NCBI RefSeq assembly: GCF_024758505.1
Contig: NZ_CP077970.1
Location: 1,116,001 to 1,180,000 of the forward strand
Length of the DNA stretch: 64,000 nt
Direction of reading: 5' to 3'
From: Bradyrhizobium arachidis
Lineage (GTDB): Bacteria; Pseudomonadota; Alphaproteobacteria; Rhizobiales; Xanthobacteraceae
The position numbers and the translations under genes were made by a program. Under the pieces are notes generated by a model. It ran no database searches and was not told where the DNA came from. It was given only the letters and a program-made list of their open reading frames with translations. Below are positions 26,052 through 35,338 of the stretch, piece by piece. How positions within the stretch are numbered: position 1 is the first letter of the stretch; each line of letters starts with the position of its first letter.

Positions 26052-26887
26052 AACGCGTCACGATGCAGTCCGCCAGTGACCCGTTGTGGCGGCTTGACGG
26101 CAGCAACACCAAGAGCAACTCGGCCACGCGAGGCCGTCTTCGAGAAGAGGTGTAGACCGAAAGCTCTAAGGCGTCGATACCCAACGCCTCTTTCATTCGC
26201 TTGTTGGTGAAAGCGTAGATTGATCGAAATGTGCGATCAGTTGTGATGCTTGATCGAGCTGCTCACGCATCGGCTTTCTTTAAAGATGCCACGGCCTGTG
26301 CTCGGTGATATGAATTGATGTGAGGCGAGACGATTTGCGCTGTTCAAGTTCTGCAGAGTGATGGGCCGAGAGAAATCTTTGCCGGAGCCGGACGCAGAAA
26401 AGGGCTTCATATCAGGACTTTCGATGCAGTCGTTGCCAGCGGCGACGAGCGAGCTGTCCCTCACGAGATCTGCATCGTGCTGCAACAAACGATCCGTTTG
26501 CCGCAAATCTAAGGAAGCGATTTTTACGAGTGCGACGAAAAAGAGTTGATCTTGGACTCGCGCGCTCGTTGTTTCTCTGAGACTATTGATCGTCGATCAA
26601 TGGTGCTCGAGAGGGGGAGCTCGATGACTTGCAATGATCTCGTCGATGAGGCCGCAGGCTCCGATGCATGTGGAACCGTGTGTCGCATGGCGCGTGCGCC
26701 GATCTGTTGACGATGTCAATCTCGCATCGACTTAACTGCACCGCAGATCGCCAAGACGCCTCCAAATCTTAGCCTAGTTTCGAAGCAGGCATGCAATCGT
26801 TCGTATCGAGCGACGTGAATGCGGTGTGCTGCCTGATTTCCGCCCGTTGTCCACATCGTCGCAAGCCAATTCACGTGAGGTAACAGC
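26052..26887. promoter_or_regulatory. Long divergent regulatory region upstream of sfnG
   Basis: About 840 bases between the SfnB-like gene and sfnG with no credible gene. Besides the perfect palindrome listed separately, a looser pair TTGATCG...CGATCA occurs around 26219-26241. I saw no convincing -24/-12 sigma-54 promoter, although sfn genes in other bacteria are sigma-54/SfnR dependent. Confidence 0.4.
26585..26601. promoter_or_regulatory. 17-base palindrome, possible operator
   Basis: ATTGATCG-T-CGATCAAT is perfectly symmetric around position 26593 and lies ~290 bases before sfnG. Symmetry and length fit an operator for a dimeric regulator. No regulator gene is adjacent, so the link is unproven. 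Confidence 0.4.
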
Positions 26888-27994
26888 ATGACCACGAACA
26901 GCAACCCGATCAGATTTGCTTACTGGGTCCCGAATGTATCCGGCGGCCTTGTTATTTCTTCTATCGAGCAGCGCACCAGTTGGGACATCGACTACAATCG
27001 CAAGCTTGCCCAGATCGCCGAGAAGGCCGGCTTCGACTACGCCTTGAGCCAAATCCGCTTCACTGCGGGCTACGGTGCCGACAAGCAGCACGAATCCGTC
27101 AGCTTCTCGCACGCACTTCTTGCTGCGACCGAGAAGCTCAACGTCATCGCTGCGATCCTTCCCGGGCCGTGGAATCCAGCGCTGGCCGCGAAGCAGATCG
27201 CAACCATCAGCCAGCTGACCAACGCCCGCGTTGCGGTCAATATCGTCTCGGGCTGGTTCCGCGGTGAATTCCATGCCATTGGCGAGCCGTGGCTCGATCA
27301 CGACGAGCGCTATCGCCGCTCGGAAGAGTTCATCAATGCACTGCGTGGGATCTGGAGCCAGGAGAGCTACACTCTAGGTGGTGATTTCTACCGATTCCGC
27401 GATTATTCGCTCAAGCCGAAGCCGCTCGATCCTCTACCGGAGATTTTCCAGGGCGGCTCCTCGCGCGCGGCGCGCGACATGGCGGCGCGGGTGTCAGATT
27501 GGTATTTCACAAATGGCAACACGCCGGACGGGCTGAAGGCGCAGGTCGACGACATCAGGGCCAAGGAAAAGGCGTTTGGCAAGAGCTGGCGAACCAAGAT
27601 TGCCATCAACGCATTCGGCATCGTCCGGCAGACCGAAGAGGAAGCCAAGGATGTCCTCCAGGAGATCCTCGACAAGGCAATCCCGGAAGCGGTGGGCGGT
27701 TTCCATCACGAGGTCCAGAATGCCGGAAATGCCAGCCCCGAGCGCGAGGGCAATTGGGCCAGATCCACCTTCCAGGATCTGGTTCAATACAACGACGGTT
27801 TCCGCTCGAACCTGATCGGCACGCCGCAGCAGGTCGCCGAGCGCATCATCGAGCTCAAGCGGGCCGGTGCCGATCTCATCCTGCTCGGCTTCCTGCATTT
27901 CCAGGAAGAAGTCGAATATTTCGGCGAGCATGTGATCCCGCTGGTTCGCGAACTCGAGGCCCAGAACGCGCCACACGCTCAGGCGGCGGAATAG
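26888..27994 (+). CDS. sfnG: Dimethylsulfone monooxygenase SfnG (FMNH2-dependent)
   Basis: A 368-residue luciferase-like protein starting FAYWVPNVSGGLVIS, with GFDYALSQIRFTAGYGADKQHES, ILPGPWNPALAAKQIATISQL, NIVSGWFRGEF and FQGGSSRAARDMAARVSDWYF. This fits SfnG, which oxidises dimethylsulfone to methanesulfinate for sulfur supply. Length and motifs are those of the family. A GAGG before the start (ttcacgtgaggtaacagc) is a ribosome binding site. It heads a plus-strand operon with an ABC transporter beginning 16 bases downstream. Confidence 0.9.
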   Translation: MTTNSNPIRFAYWVPNVSGGLVISSIEQRTSWDIDYNRKLAQIAEKAGFDYALSQIRFTAGYGADKQHESVSFSHALLAATEKLNVIAAILPGPWNPALAAKQIATISQLTNARVAVNIVSGWFRGEFHAIGEPWLDHDERYRRSEEFINALRGIWSQESYTLGGDFYRFRDYSLKPKPLDPLPEIFQGGSSRAARDMAARVSDWYFTNGNTPDGLKAQVDDIRAKEKAFGKSWRTKIAINAFGIVRQTEEEAKDVLQEILDKAIPEAVGGFHHEVQNAGNASPEREGNWARSTFQDLVQYNDGFRSNLIGTPQQVAERIIELKRAGADLILLGFLHFQEEVEYFGEHVIPLVRELEAQNAPHAQAAE

Positions 27995-28010
27995 GCGGGA
28001 AGGGCGACGT

Positions 28011-28925
28011 ATGAGCCTGATTGCGACAGCAGGAGGTGACTCCCTGATCGTGGCGCGTGCGCGCGCCACCGAACCCTCGCGGGTCGCGGGGGGAACGCCT
28101 CGCGCCGCGGACGCTGTGCGCGTCGCCGACGCTGGTGTGCCGGTATTGACGCTGCAGGGCATCTCACTCAGTTTTGGCGGCGTGACTGCGCTTGACGGCA
28201 TCGAGCTTGCCGTTGCGAAGGGCGAGATCCGCGCCATCATTGGTCCGAACGGGGCCGGGAAGAGCTCGCTGCTCAATGTGGTGAGTGGGCTCTACCGACC
28301 CGATCGGGGCGTGGTGCAGCTCGGCAGCGAACGGTTCAGGCATGTGCCGACCGCGCGGCTCGCCGCGGTCGGCGTGGCGCGCACATTTCAGAACCTTGCG
28401 CTGTTCAAGGGCCTGCCGGTGCTCGACAACGTCGTGATGGGCCTCGTGCACCGCCGACGGGCCGGCTTCGTGCGGCAGATCCTGTCGACGCCACAGGCAC
28501 GTCGCGAGGAAGCCGAGGCTCGCGCCGCCGCCGAGGAAGCAATTGCATTTCTTCACCTCGACGCGGTCAAACATCAGCTCGCAGGCGGACTCCCTTATGG
28601 AATCCTGAAACGGGTTGAGCTGGCACGAGCGATGGTCGCACGCCCGCAGCTGTTGCTGCTGGACGAGCCGTTCGCCGGCGTGACCCTCGGGGAGAAGCGG
28701 GATTTGGCAGCACACGTCCGCAATGCACGCGACGCGTATGGCACCACCGTTGTGCTGATCGAGCACGACATGGGGGTCGTTATGGGCCTCTCCGATCGAA
28801 TCGCGGTTCTTGATTACGGCCGCAAGATCGCCGACGGCTCGCCGGATGAGGTTCGGTCCGACCAGGCGGTGATCGACGCTTATCTCGGTGTGGATCATGA
28901 GGGCGAGACGGAGCTTGTGATCTGA
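28011..28925 (+). CDS. LivG-type ABC transporter ATPase
   Basis: The 304-residue protein has Walker A GPNGAGKSS, a Q-loop region (ARTFQNLALF), a divergent signature (LPYGILKRVELARAMVARP), Walker B LLLLDEPFAGV and the H-loop VLIEHDMGVVMGLSD. This is the LivG branch of branched-chain amino acid-type importers. An unusual 45-residue Ala/Arg-rich extension precedes the ATPase core. Its stop overlaps the ATG of the permease (TGATG at 28923-28927). In this context it probably energises uptake of an organosulfur compound rather than leucine. Confidence 0.9.
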   Translation: MSLIATAGGDSLIVARARATEPSRVAGGTPRAADAVRVADAGVPVLTLQGISLSFGGVTALDGIELAVAKGEIRAIIGPNGAGKSSLLNVVSGLYRPDRGVVQLGSERFRHVPTARLAAVGVARTFQNLALFKGLPVLDNVVMGLVHRRRAGFVRQILSTPQARREEAEARAAAEEAIAFLHLDAVKHQLAGGLPYGILKRVELARAMVARPQLLLLDEPFAGVTLGEKRDLAAHVRNARDAYGTTVVLIEHDMGVVMGLSDRIAVLDYGRKIADGSPDEVRSDQAVIDAYLGVDHEGETELVI

Positions 28926-29815
28926 TGTTCGACTACCAGTTCTTCATCGAGGTCCTTGTCGGCGGGCTGTTATCCGGCGTCATGTACTCGCTGGTCGCGA
29001 TCGGCTTCGTGCTGATCTACAAGACGTCCGGCGTTTTGAATTTCGCCCAGGGAGCGATGCTGCTGTTCGCGGCCCTCACCTTCGTGAGCCTGGTCGAGCG
29101 CGGCGTGCCGTTCTGGCTGGGCGCGGGGGTCACGCTCGTGATCATGGTGGCTCTCGGCGTGGCCGTCGAGCGCGTCGTGCTGCGGCCGCTGGTCAATCAG
29201 TCGCCGATGACGCTGTTCATGGCGACGCTGGGCCTTTCTTATGTCATCGAGGGCGCCGCGCAGCTGTTGTGGGGCACCCAGGTCCACGGCCTCGACCTCG
29301 GCATCAACGATATCCCGTTCGAGGTGGACGGCGTCCTGATCAGCCAGTTCGACCTGTTCGCTGCGGGGATTGCCGGGGCGCTGGTCACCGCCTTTGCGCT
29401 GTTCTTTCGCTACACCCGAACCGGGCTGGCGTTCCGCGCGGTCGCCGATGATCAGTTCGCCGCACTGGCGGTGGGACTGCGGCTGTCCCGCGTCTGGGCG
29501 GCGGTGTGGACCGCAGCGGGGATCGTCGCACTTGTCGCTGGCCTGTTGTGGGGCGCGCGTCTCGGTGTGCAGTTTTCGCTTTCGCTCGTCGTGCTCAAGG
29601 CGCTGCCCGTACTGGTGCTCGGTGGCTTCGATTCGGTGGCGGGCGCCATCGTCGGGGGCCTCCTGATCGGCGCCATCGAGAAGCTGGCCGAGGTCTATGT
29701 CGGCCCGCTGTTTGGCGGCGGCATCGAGGCGTGGGCGGCCTATGTGGTGGCGCTCGCTTTCCTGCTGCTGCGTCCGTCAGGGCTGTTTGGACAGAAGCTG
29801 GTGGAAAGGGTCTGA
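28925..29815 (+). CDS. LivH-type ABC transporter permease
   Basis: A 296-residue integral membrane protein with about eight hydrophobic segments. It shows the family pattern SGVMYSLVAIGFVLIYKTSGVLNFAQGAMLLFAAL at the start, ERVVLRPLVNQSPMTLFMATLGL, and a C-terminal GGFDSVAGAIVGGLLIGAIEKLAEVYVG. It is one half of the heterodimeric channel. It is translationally coupled to the ATPase gene before it and is three bases from the LivM gene after it. Confidence 0.9.
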   Translation: MFDYQFFIEVLVGGLLSGVMYSLVAIGFVLIYKTSGVLNFAQGAMLLFAALTFVSLVERGVPFWLGAGVTLVIMVALGVAVERVVLRPLVNQSPMTLFMATLGLSYVIEGAAQLLWGTQVHGLDLGINDIPFEVDGVLISQFDLFAAGIAGALVTAFALFFRYTRTGLAFRAVADDQFAALAVGLRLSRVWAAVWTAAGIVALVAGLLWGARLGVQFSLSLVVLKALPVLVLGGFDSVAGAIVGGLLIGAIEKLAEVYVGPLFGGGIEAWAAYVVALAFLLLRPSGLFGQKLVERV

Positions 29816-29818
29816 CCG

Positions 29819-30880
29819 ATGACCACGTCCATTCGTTCCGCTACTGTGCGCTGGCTCACGCCGAATCGCTTCGGTCTCGCGGTTCTGCTGATCGCCGCCT
29901 ACGCCATCATTCCGTTCGCGGGCTCTGGCTACCTGTTAGATGCGGTGCTGACGCCGTTTCTCGCGCTCGCGCTCGCGGCTCTGGGCCTCAACCTGCTCAC
30001 CGGCTATGCCGGGCAGGTCTCGCTCGGGTCGGCCGCGTATCTTGCGGTGGGCGCTTATGCCGCCTATAATTTCAATCTGAGGGTGCATGGCGTGCCGTTT
30101 CTCGCCAGCCTCGTGGCCGCAGGCTTTGTCGCTGCTGCGGTGGGGATCGTATTTGGTCTCCCAAGCTTGCGACTGCGCGGCTTCTACCTCGCGGTGTCGA
30201 CGTTGGCGGCGCAGTTCTTTGTGCAGTGGGCGCTCACCAAGTTCGGCTGGTTCTCGAACCACAATCCATCCGGTGTGATCGACGCGCCGTCGCTGGCGGT
30301 GGCCGGCCTGAGCTTCTCCGGCGCAGTCGGGCGCTACGTCTTCTCGCTGACCGTCGTTGTTGTTGCGACGCTGCTCGCGATCCGGCTGCTGCGCTCGCAA
30401 GTTGGGCGGAACTTCATCGCTCTGCGCGACCACGAGGTCGCGGCCAAGGTGATCGGCGTGCCGCTGCTGCGCACCAAGCTGCTCGCCTTCGGGGTTTCGT
30501 CGTTCCTAATCGGCGTCGCCGGAGTGCTGTGGGCCTTTGCCTACCTGCGCACCGTAGAGCCCGCCGGCTTCAACCTGGACCGCTCGTTCCAGATCCTCTT
30601 CATCATCATAATCGGCGGCCTGGCTTCGATCCGCGGCGCGTTTCTCGGCGCGGCGTTCATCGTCGTGTTCCCGCTGCTGCTCTCGCGTTTTGGCGCCGCA
30701 CTGCTCGGCAACGTCTTCGATTCCGGCGTGCTGGAGATGAGCCAGCGCATCGTCATCGGCGCACTGATCATCGGCCTGCTGATCGCCGAGCCGCGCGGCT
30801 TGATCGCGCTGGTCGATCGCGTCGCGGACAAGATCCGGCGCCGGCTTTTCCGTCCGCAGCCCGGTCCCATCCACTGTTGA
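29819..30880 (+). CDS. LivM-type ABC transporter permease
   Basis: A 353-residue membrane protein with nine to ten hydrophobic segments. Motifs of LivM are present: GLNLLTGYAGQVSLGSAAYLAVGAYAAYN, LRGFYLAVSTLA, RDHEVAAKVIGV and a C-terminal IIIGGLASIRGAFLGAAFIVVFP. It forms the second channel subunit with the preceding LivH protein. The binding-protein gene starts 27 bases downstream with an AAAGGAAAAG ribosome binding site. Confidence 0.9.
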   Translation: MTTSIRSATVRWLTPNRFGLAVLLIAAYAIIPFAGSGYLLDAVLTPFLALALAALGLNLLTGYAGQVSLGSAAYLAVGAYAAYNFNLRVHGVPFLASLVAAGFVAAAVGIVFGLPSLRLRGFYLAVSTLAAQFFVQWALTKFGWFSNHNPSGVIDAPSLAVAGLSFSGAVGRYVFSLTVVVVATLLAIRLLRSQVGRNFIALRDHEVAAKVIGVPLLRTKLLAFGVSSFLIGVAGVLWAFAYLRTVEPAGFNLDRSFQILFIIIIGGLASIRGAFLGAAFIVVFPLLLSRFGAALLGNVFDSGVLEMSQRIVIGALIIGLLIAEPRGLIALVDRVADKIRRRLFRPQPGPIHC

Positions 30881-30907
30881 ATTGTCCCCTGAACGAAAGG
30901 AAAAGTT

Positions 30908-32236
30908 ATGCTTCTGTCCAAATCCCTCCGTAGTGCTGCGCTTGCGGCAGCCATCGCCATCGGCGCTGAGTTGCCGGTCCACGCCGATGAGCAGTTTTTT
31001 CCGCTGCAGAGCTACCGGGTCGGCCCCTACGCGGCCGGCGGCACCGGCTTCTTCGGCGGCTTCATTGACTATCTCAACCTGATCAATATCCGCGATGGCG
31101 GCGTCAACGGCGTCAAGCTGACCTGGGAGGAGGGTGAGACGCAGTATGAGGTCGAGCGCGGCGTTGAGGTCTATGAGCGGCTGAAGAACCATCCGGGCGT
31201 TGCGGCCTGGAATCCGCTTTCGGTCGGGATCGCCTATGCGATGATCGATCGCATCACCAAGGACAAGGTGCCGTTGATCACCATCAACCACGGCCGTACC
31301 GATTCCACCGACGGTCGCGTGTTCCCTTATGTGTTTCCGCTTCTGCTCAATCCCTACAGCGAGACGTCGGGTATCGTGAACTACATCGCCACGCGCGAGG
31401 GCGGCACCGATAAGCTCAAGGGCAAGAAGATCGTCGTGCTCTATCACGGCTCGCCCTATGGCAAGGAGACTATCCCGATCTATCAGCTGCTCGCCGCCAA
31501 ATACGGCTTCTCCCTGGAGCAAATCGAAGTGCCGCATCCCGGCAACGAGCAGCAGTCACAGTGGCTGTCGATCCGTCGTGCCAAGGCCGACTACGTGGTC
31601 TTGCGCGGCTGGGGCGTGATGAACCCGGTGGCACTGAAGACGGCGCAGAAGGTCGGCTTCCCGATCGATCACATCATCGGCAATGTCTGGTCGAATTCGG
31701 AGGAGGACGTCATTCCCGCGGGCGATGCTGCCAAGGGCTATGTCGCGATCACGACGCAGGCCTCCGGCGCCGAATATCCAGTGCTGCAGGAGATCATCAA
31801 GACCGTCTACGGCGCCGGCAAGGGCAATCTCGACGACAAAAAGCGGATCGGCAGCGTCTATCACAACCTCGGCATCGTCAACGGCATCCTCAATGTCGAG
31901 GCGATCCGGATCGCCCAGCAGAAATTCGGCAAGCGCACGCTGACCGGTGATGAGGTGCGGTGGGGCTTGGAGCATCTGCAGCTCGATCCGGCGCGAGTCG
32001 AGGTGCTGGGCGCCAAAGGGTTGTTCCATTCCATCAACGTGACCTGGGACAACCACGAAGGCGATGGCCGCGTGACCTTCCAGCAGTGGGATGGCACGAA
32101 GTGGAAGGTGGTGTCGGACTGGATCGCGCCAGACTGGACTTCACTGCGGCCGATCATCGAGAAGTCCGCGGTGGCTTACGCGGCTGAACACAACATCAAA
32201 ATCCGTACCTCTGACGACACGGCAGTCGGCCAATAA
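30908..32236 (+). CDS. Periplasmic substrate-binding protein of the Liv-type transporter
   Basis: The 442-residue product begins with a signal peptide (MLLSKSLRSAALAAAIAIGAELPVHADE, cleavage likely after HA). It continues as a type I periplasmic binding protein: RVGPYAAGGTGFFGGFIDYLNLINIRDGGVNG, KGKKIVVLYHGSPYGKETIP, ADYVVLRGWGVMNPVALKTA and TGDEVRWGLEHL. The ligand pocket cannot be read from sequence; the sulfone-monooxygenase neighbours suggest an organosulfur ligand or an alkyl compound tied to it. Confidence 0.9.
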   Translation: MLLSKSLRSAALAAAIAIGAELPVHADEQFFPLQSYRVGPYAAGGTGFFGGFIDYLNLINIRDGGVNGVKLTWEEGETQYEVERGVEVYERLKNHPGVAAWNPLSVGIAYAMIDRITKDKVPLITINHGRTDSTDGRVFPYVFPLLLNPYSETSGIVNYIATREGGTDKLKGKKIVVLYHGSPYGKETIPIYQLLAAKYGFSLEQIEVPHPGNEQQSQWLSIRRAKADYVVLRGWGVMNPVALKTAQKVGFPIDHIIGNVWSNSEEDVIPAGDAAKGYVAITTQASGAEYPVLQEIIKTVYGAGKGNLDDKKRIGSVYHNLGIVNGILNVEAIRIAQQKFGKRTLTGDEVRWGLEHLQLDPARVEVLGAKGLFHSINVTWDNHEGDGRVTFQQWDGTKWKVVSDWIAPDWTSLRPIIEKSAVAYAAEHNIKIRTSDDTAVGQ

Positions 32237-32300
32237 AGGGACCCGCGACGACCAGGAGCCGGTGCGCCGGTTCCTGGTCCAGAAAATCCGGAGCATCGCC

Positions 32301-33107
32301 ATGAGCGATCATCTTCTCATTCTCGAAGGCTTGGCTGCGACCTACAACCACGCTATTCGCGCGCTGTCCGATGTCTCGCTCACGGTGCGCCGCGGCGAGA
32401 TCGTGACCCTGCTCGGCGCCAACGGTGCGGGCAAGTCGACCACGCTCAAGGCGATTTCCAACCTGCTGCATGCCGAGCGCGGCCAGCTCACGCACGGGCG
32501 CGTCGCGTTCGACGGGCGCGATACCGCCGCGCTCACGTCGGCCGATCTGGTGCGCCTCGGTCTCGTCCCGGTGCTAGAGGGCCGCCACTGCTTTCGTGCG
32601 CTCAACGTCGAGGAGAACCTGGTGGCCGGCGGCATCGGAGGGGGCTTGTCGCGCGGCGAGATCGCGGCAGGACTTGAGCGCATCTACACATTATTTCCTC
32701 GCCTGAAGGAGCGCCGGCGTTCTGCCTCGGGCCTCACCTCGGGCGGTGAACAGCAAATGACGGTGATTGGCCGCGCCTTGATGTCGCGGCCACGGCTCCT
32801 GGTGCTGGACGAACCGTCGATGGGCCTTGCGCCGCTTGTGGTCGAGACGATCTTCAGGACCCTGAAGCGGCTCAACCGCGAAGAAGGATTGTCGATCCTG
32901 GTCGCCGAGCAGAACTCGACAGTGGCGCTGCGTTACGCCGACCGCGCTGCCGTGCTCGAAGGCGGTTCGACGGCGCTGTCGGGCGACGCTGCTGATCTGC
33001 GCGGGCGCGCCGAGATCAAGGCGCTCTATCTCGGGAGTCCTGAGGAGAGCGCGGCACATCTTGCCGCCTTGCGCGGTCCGTCACCGGCCGATCACGCGGC
33101 CGCTTGA
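32301..33107 (+). CDS. LivF-type ABC transporter ATPase
   Basis: ATG 32301 is chosen over upstream in-frame starts because the LivF core (LLILEGLAATYNHAIRALSDVSL) begins there. The ~268-residue protein has Walker A GANGAGKST, signature LTSGGEQQMTVIGRAL, Walker B LLVLDEPSMGLAP and a C-terminal VAEQNSTVALRYADRAAVLEGG. It completes the five-part Liv-type importer. The acyl-CoA-dehydrogenase-like gene follows 33 bases downstream. Confidence 0.9.
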   Translation: MSDHLLILEGLAATYNHAIRALSDVSLTVRRGEIVTLLGANGAGKSTTLKAISNLLHAERGQLTHGRVAFDGRDTAALTSADLVRLGLVPVLEGRHCFRALNVEENLVAGGIGGGLSRGEIAAGLERIYTLFPRLKERRRSASGLTSGGEQQMTVIGRALMSRPRLLVLDEPSMGLAPLVVETIFRTLKRLNREEGLSILVAEQNSTVALRYADRAAVLEGGSTALSGDAADLRGRAEIKALYLGSPEESAAHLAALRGPSPADHAAA

Positions 33108-33140
33108 ACAGTTGCATTGGAAGACACTGAGGAGATTGTC

Positions 33141-34337
33141 ATGAGCAAGAACAACCTCGCGCGCGCGGCAGACGACGATGTCTATTCGCGCCTCGACGAA
33201 GCGATAGAGACGACGGTCAAGCTCCATGCCGGGCGCAACGACCTCGAAGGCCGGTTTCCGAGAGAAAATCTTCAGGCGCTGGCGGTGGCCGGATGGACCG
33301 GAGTCCTCAACGAGCCCCGTTTCGGCGGGCTCGGATTGAGCCATGGCGACTTCGCGGAGGCTGCCTATCGGATCGGTCGGCATGATGCGTCGACGGGCCT
33401 CGTTTACGTCATGCACGTCGGTGCAGCGCAGACCATCAACCTGTTCGGCAATGATGACCAGAAGGAGCGTTGGCTCAAGGCGAAAGGCGGCACCTTGCTC
33501 GGCACCTATTCGACTAGCGAGCGGGCGTCGGGCGGACATTGGTGGTACAACTTCTCCGAAGCTTCGCGTGACGGCGAGAACTATGTCGTCAACGCGGAGA
33601 AATCCTTCACGACGAGCTCGGGTCAGGCCGACTTTTACGTGATGCAGACGCGCTCTCCCGGCGCCAAGGACCAGACCGATATCTCTTTCTTCATCGTCGA
33701 CGGCAAGGCGCCCGGAATCGAAGCCGGCCCCTGGGAGGCGCTCGGCGTGCGGGCAAATCACTCCGGACCGATCCGCTATGCGGACGTCAAGGTTCCAAGC
33801 CGCGACCGGCTCGGCGCTGAGGGGCAGGGCAAGGAGATCATCTATGACGGTGTCTCTCCGGTTTATCTGATCGGTCTCGGGGCCGTCTGGGAGGGGGTCG
33901 CACGTGGTGTTCTCAATGCGGCGGTCGCCCATACTTCGAGCTTCGTTCACAAGGACAAGAACAAGAACTTGTCGGACTACCAGGCGATCCGTCAGGAGCT
34001 CGGCGCAGCGAAGGTGCTGGTCGAAACCTTGCGCCCATGGCGTAACGAGCTCGCCGCCAAGCTGGATGAGTTGTGGCGCGCTGGAAAGCCGCAGAGCGAG
34101 ATCCTGATTCCATTGACGGAGTTCAAGGTCCACGCCGCCGAGGTAGCCAACAAGGTGGCGGCCGCGGCGTTGACTGTAACCGGTGGTTACGGTTATCGGC
34201 GCGGGCCGATCGAGCGGTCGTTTCGCGATGCCCGAGCCGGTATCGCCATGGGGCCGTCCAACGTGATCGCGCGGGACTGGATCGGCAAGTCCCTGGTCGG
34301 GCTGCCACTTGAGCTGTTCTACGAGGGAGGGGAATAG
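33141..34337 (+). CDS. Acyl-CoA dehydrogenase-like flavoprotein (SfnB/DszC-like)
   Basis: The ATG at 33141 is preceded by GAGGAG. The 398-residue protein has the acyl-CoA dehydrogenase fold: AGWTGVLNEPRFGGLGLSHGDFAE, GTYSTSERASGGHWWYNFS, EKSFTTSSGQADFYVMQ and a C-terminal GGYGYRRGPIERSFRDARAGIAMGPSN. As the last gene of the sfnG-transporter operon it probably oxidises the imported sulfur compound or its product with flavin. True acyl-CoA dehydrogenase activity cannot be excluded. Confidence 0.8.
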   Translation: MSKNNLARAADDDVYSRLDEAIETTVKLHAGRNDLEGRFPRENLQALAVAGWTGVLNEPRFGGLGLSHGDFAEAAYRIGRHDASTGLVYVMHVGAAQTINLFGNDDQKERWLKAKGGTLLGTYSTSERASGGHWWYNFSEASRDGENYVVNAEKSFTTSSGQADFYVMQTRSPGAKDQTDISFFIVDGKAPGIEAGPWEALGVRANHSGPIRYADVKVPSRDRLGAEGQGKEIIYDGVSPVYLIGLGAVWEGVARGVLNAAVAHTSSFVHKDKNKNLSDYQAIRQELGAAKVLVETLRPWRNELAAKLDELWRAGKPQSEILIPLTEFKVHAAEVANKVAAAALTVTGGYGYRRGPIERSFRDARAGIAMGPSNVIARDWIGKSLVGLPLELFYEGGE

Positions 34338-34432
34338 TGGAAGTCATGCCCGCGGGTTCTGCCCTTCAGCGCAGGAGGACGCATCGCCCTCCAATGGCCG
34401 CCTTGAAGCGCTCCGCGGCAGCGGCACGCGCT

Positions 34433-34651
34433 TCATCGAGCGCAACGGTATCCGCGATGAACTGATCCGCCGAACTTCGCTTCCATGTTGAGTGCGGTAA
34501 GAGTTGCAGCAGGAAAATCCTTCAGGTTTTCCGTAACGACCATTGCCGCCTGGGTCTTGATGGCCGCAGCGAAGACGTGCGCATCGTCGGGATCATAGGT
34601 CGTGCTATCACGACCGGAGACCTCGAGAATTTCGGTGGCCCCACCTTCCAT
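34433..34651 (-). pseudogene. VapC/PIN-domain C-terminal fragment
   Basis: The 72-codon frame contains DPDDAHVFAAAIKTQAAMVVTENLKDFPAATL, the last two strands and conserved Asp pair of a PIN toxin. It lacks the N-terminal third with the first catalytic Asp, and no antitoxin gene is next to it. It is a remnant. Confidence 0.6.
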
Positions 34652-34699
34652 TTGCCGAGCGTTTCCTTGTTGCGGAAGATGGAGAACGTATTGTCGTTG

Positions 34700-35204
34700 T
34701 CCGAATTGGCGATCGCCGCCGTCGCCTCGATTTCAATCATCATGCCCGCATGGGCGAGCTGGGAAAAGTTCGCGATCGTGAGGGCCGGCCGAGGCTGGTC
34801 GGCGTATCGCTGATCGATGCATCTGTAGAGGTCGCCGACGTTGCGGGCGTCGGTCAATAGACTCTGAGCATGACGATGTCAGCCAGCCCCGCATTTCGGT
34901 TCACCAGCATCCAGCCGATCTTGTCGAGGGCATAGTCGCACTGCTTGGCGAATTCGCCCCGAAAGCGGACTTCGGGCGCATATTGGGTGGTGCTGTCCCC
35001 GTCTTCAGCGCCGACACCCCACACAAAAATTGTCCGGTTTCGTCCCGCGATCGTGGCAATGTCGCTAAAGTGCCCCTGATGCGAGGGGACCAGGCTGAAG
35101 GCGAGCTTGGAGAATTGCTGGTCATCAGCCCGCAAGGGCGAAGACAACAAGTGCAAAGAGCCAAGTGTCGCGAGAACAAGAGACTGGATGCTGCTTGTCT
35201 TCAC
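34700..35204 (-). pseudogene. Secreted RidA/YjgF-family protein, frameshifted
   Basis: The frame from ATG 35204 carries a signal peptide (SLVLATLGSLHLLSSPLRADD) and the first half of a RidA domain, ending LADIVMLRVY at 34854. The second half (TDARNVGDLYRCIDQRYADQPRPALTIANFSQLAHAGMMIEIEATAAI) is in the next frame. Restoring one base near 34857 makes one continuous RidA protein. Family members often detoxify reactive enamines; here the gene is broken. Confidence 0.75.
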
Positions 35205-35338
35205 TGCAGCTTCCGTAGCCTGTTGTAATCACGCGGGCTCAAACTGCGTCGCGTCCCGGGTTTGTACCAGCAAAACGCAAAGCCTACAGTCGAACAAGCC
35301 TAACCTGCAGATATGGTCTATCTGATATTTAGATGGAG

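Noticed and set aside
27095..27125. GTCAGCTTCTCG resembling a tts box
   Set aside because: Lies inside sfnG coding sequence and lacks the second half of the consensus.
27494..28276. 260-codon minus-strand frame under sfnG/livG
   Set aside because: Shadow of two strongly recognised plus-strand genes.
30506..31537. 343-codon minus-strand frame
   Set aside because: Shadow of the permease and binding-protein genes in GC-rich DNA.
33081..34133. 350-codon minus-strand frame
   Set aside because: Shadow of the acyl-CoA dehydrogenase-like gene.
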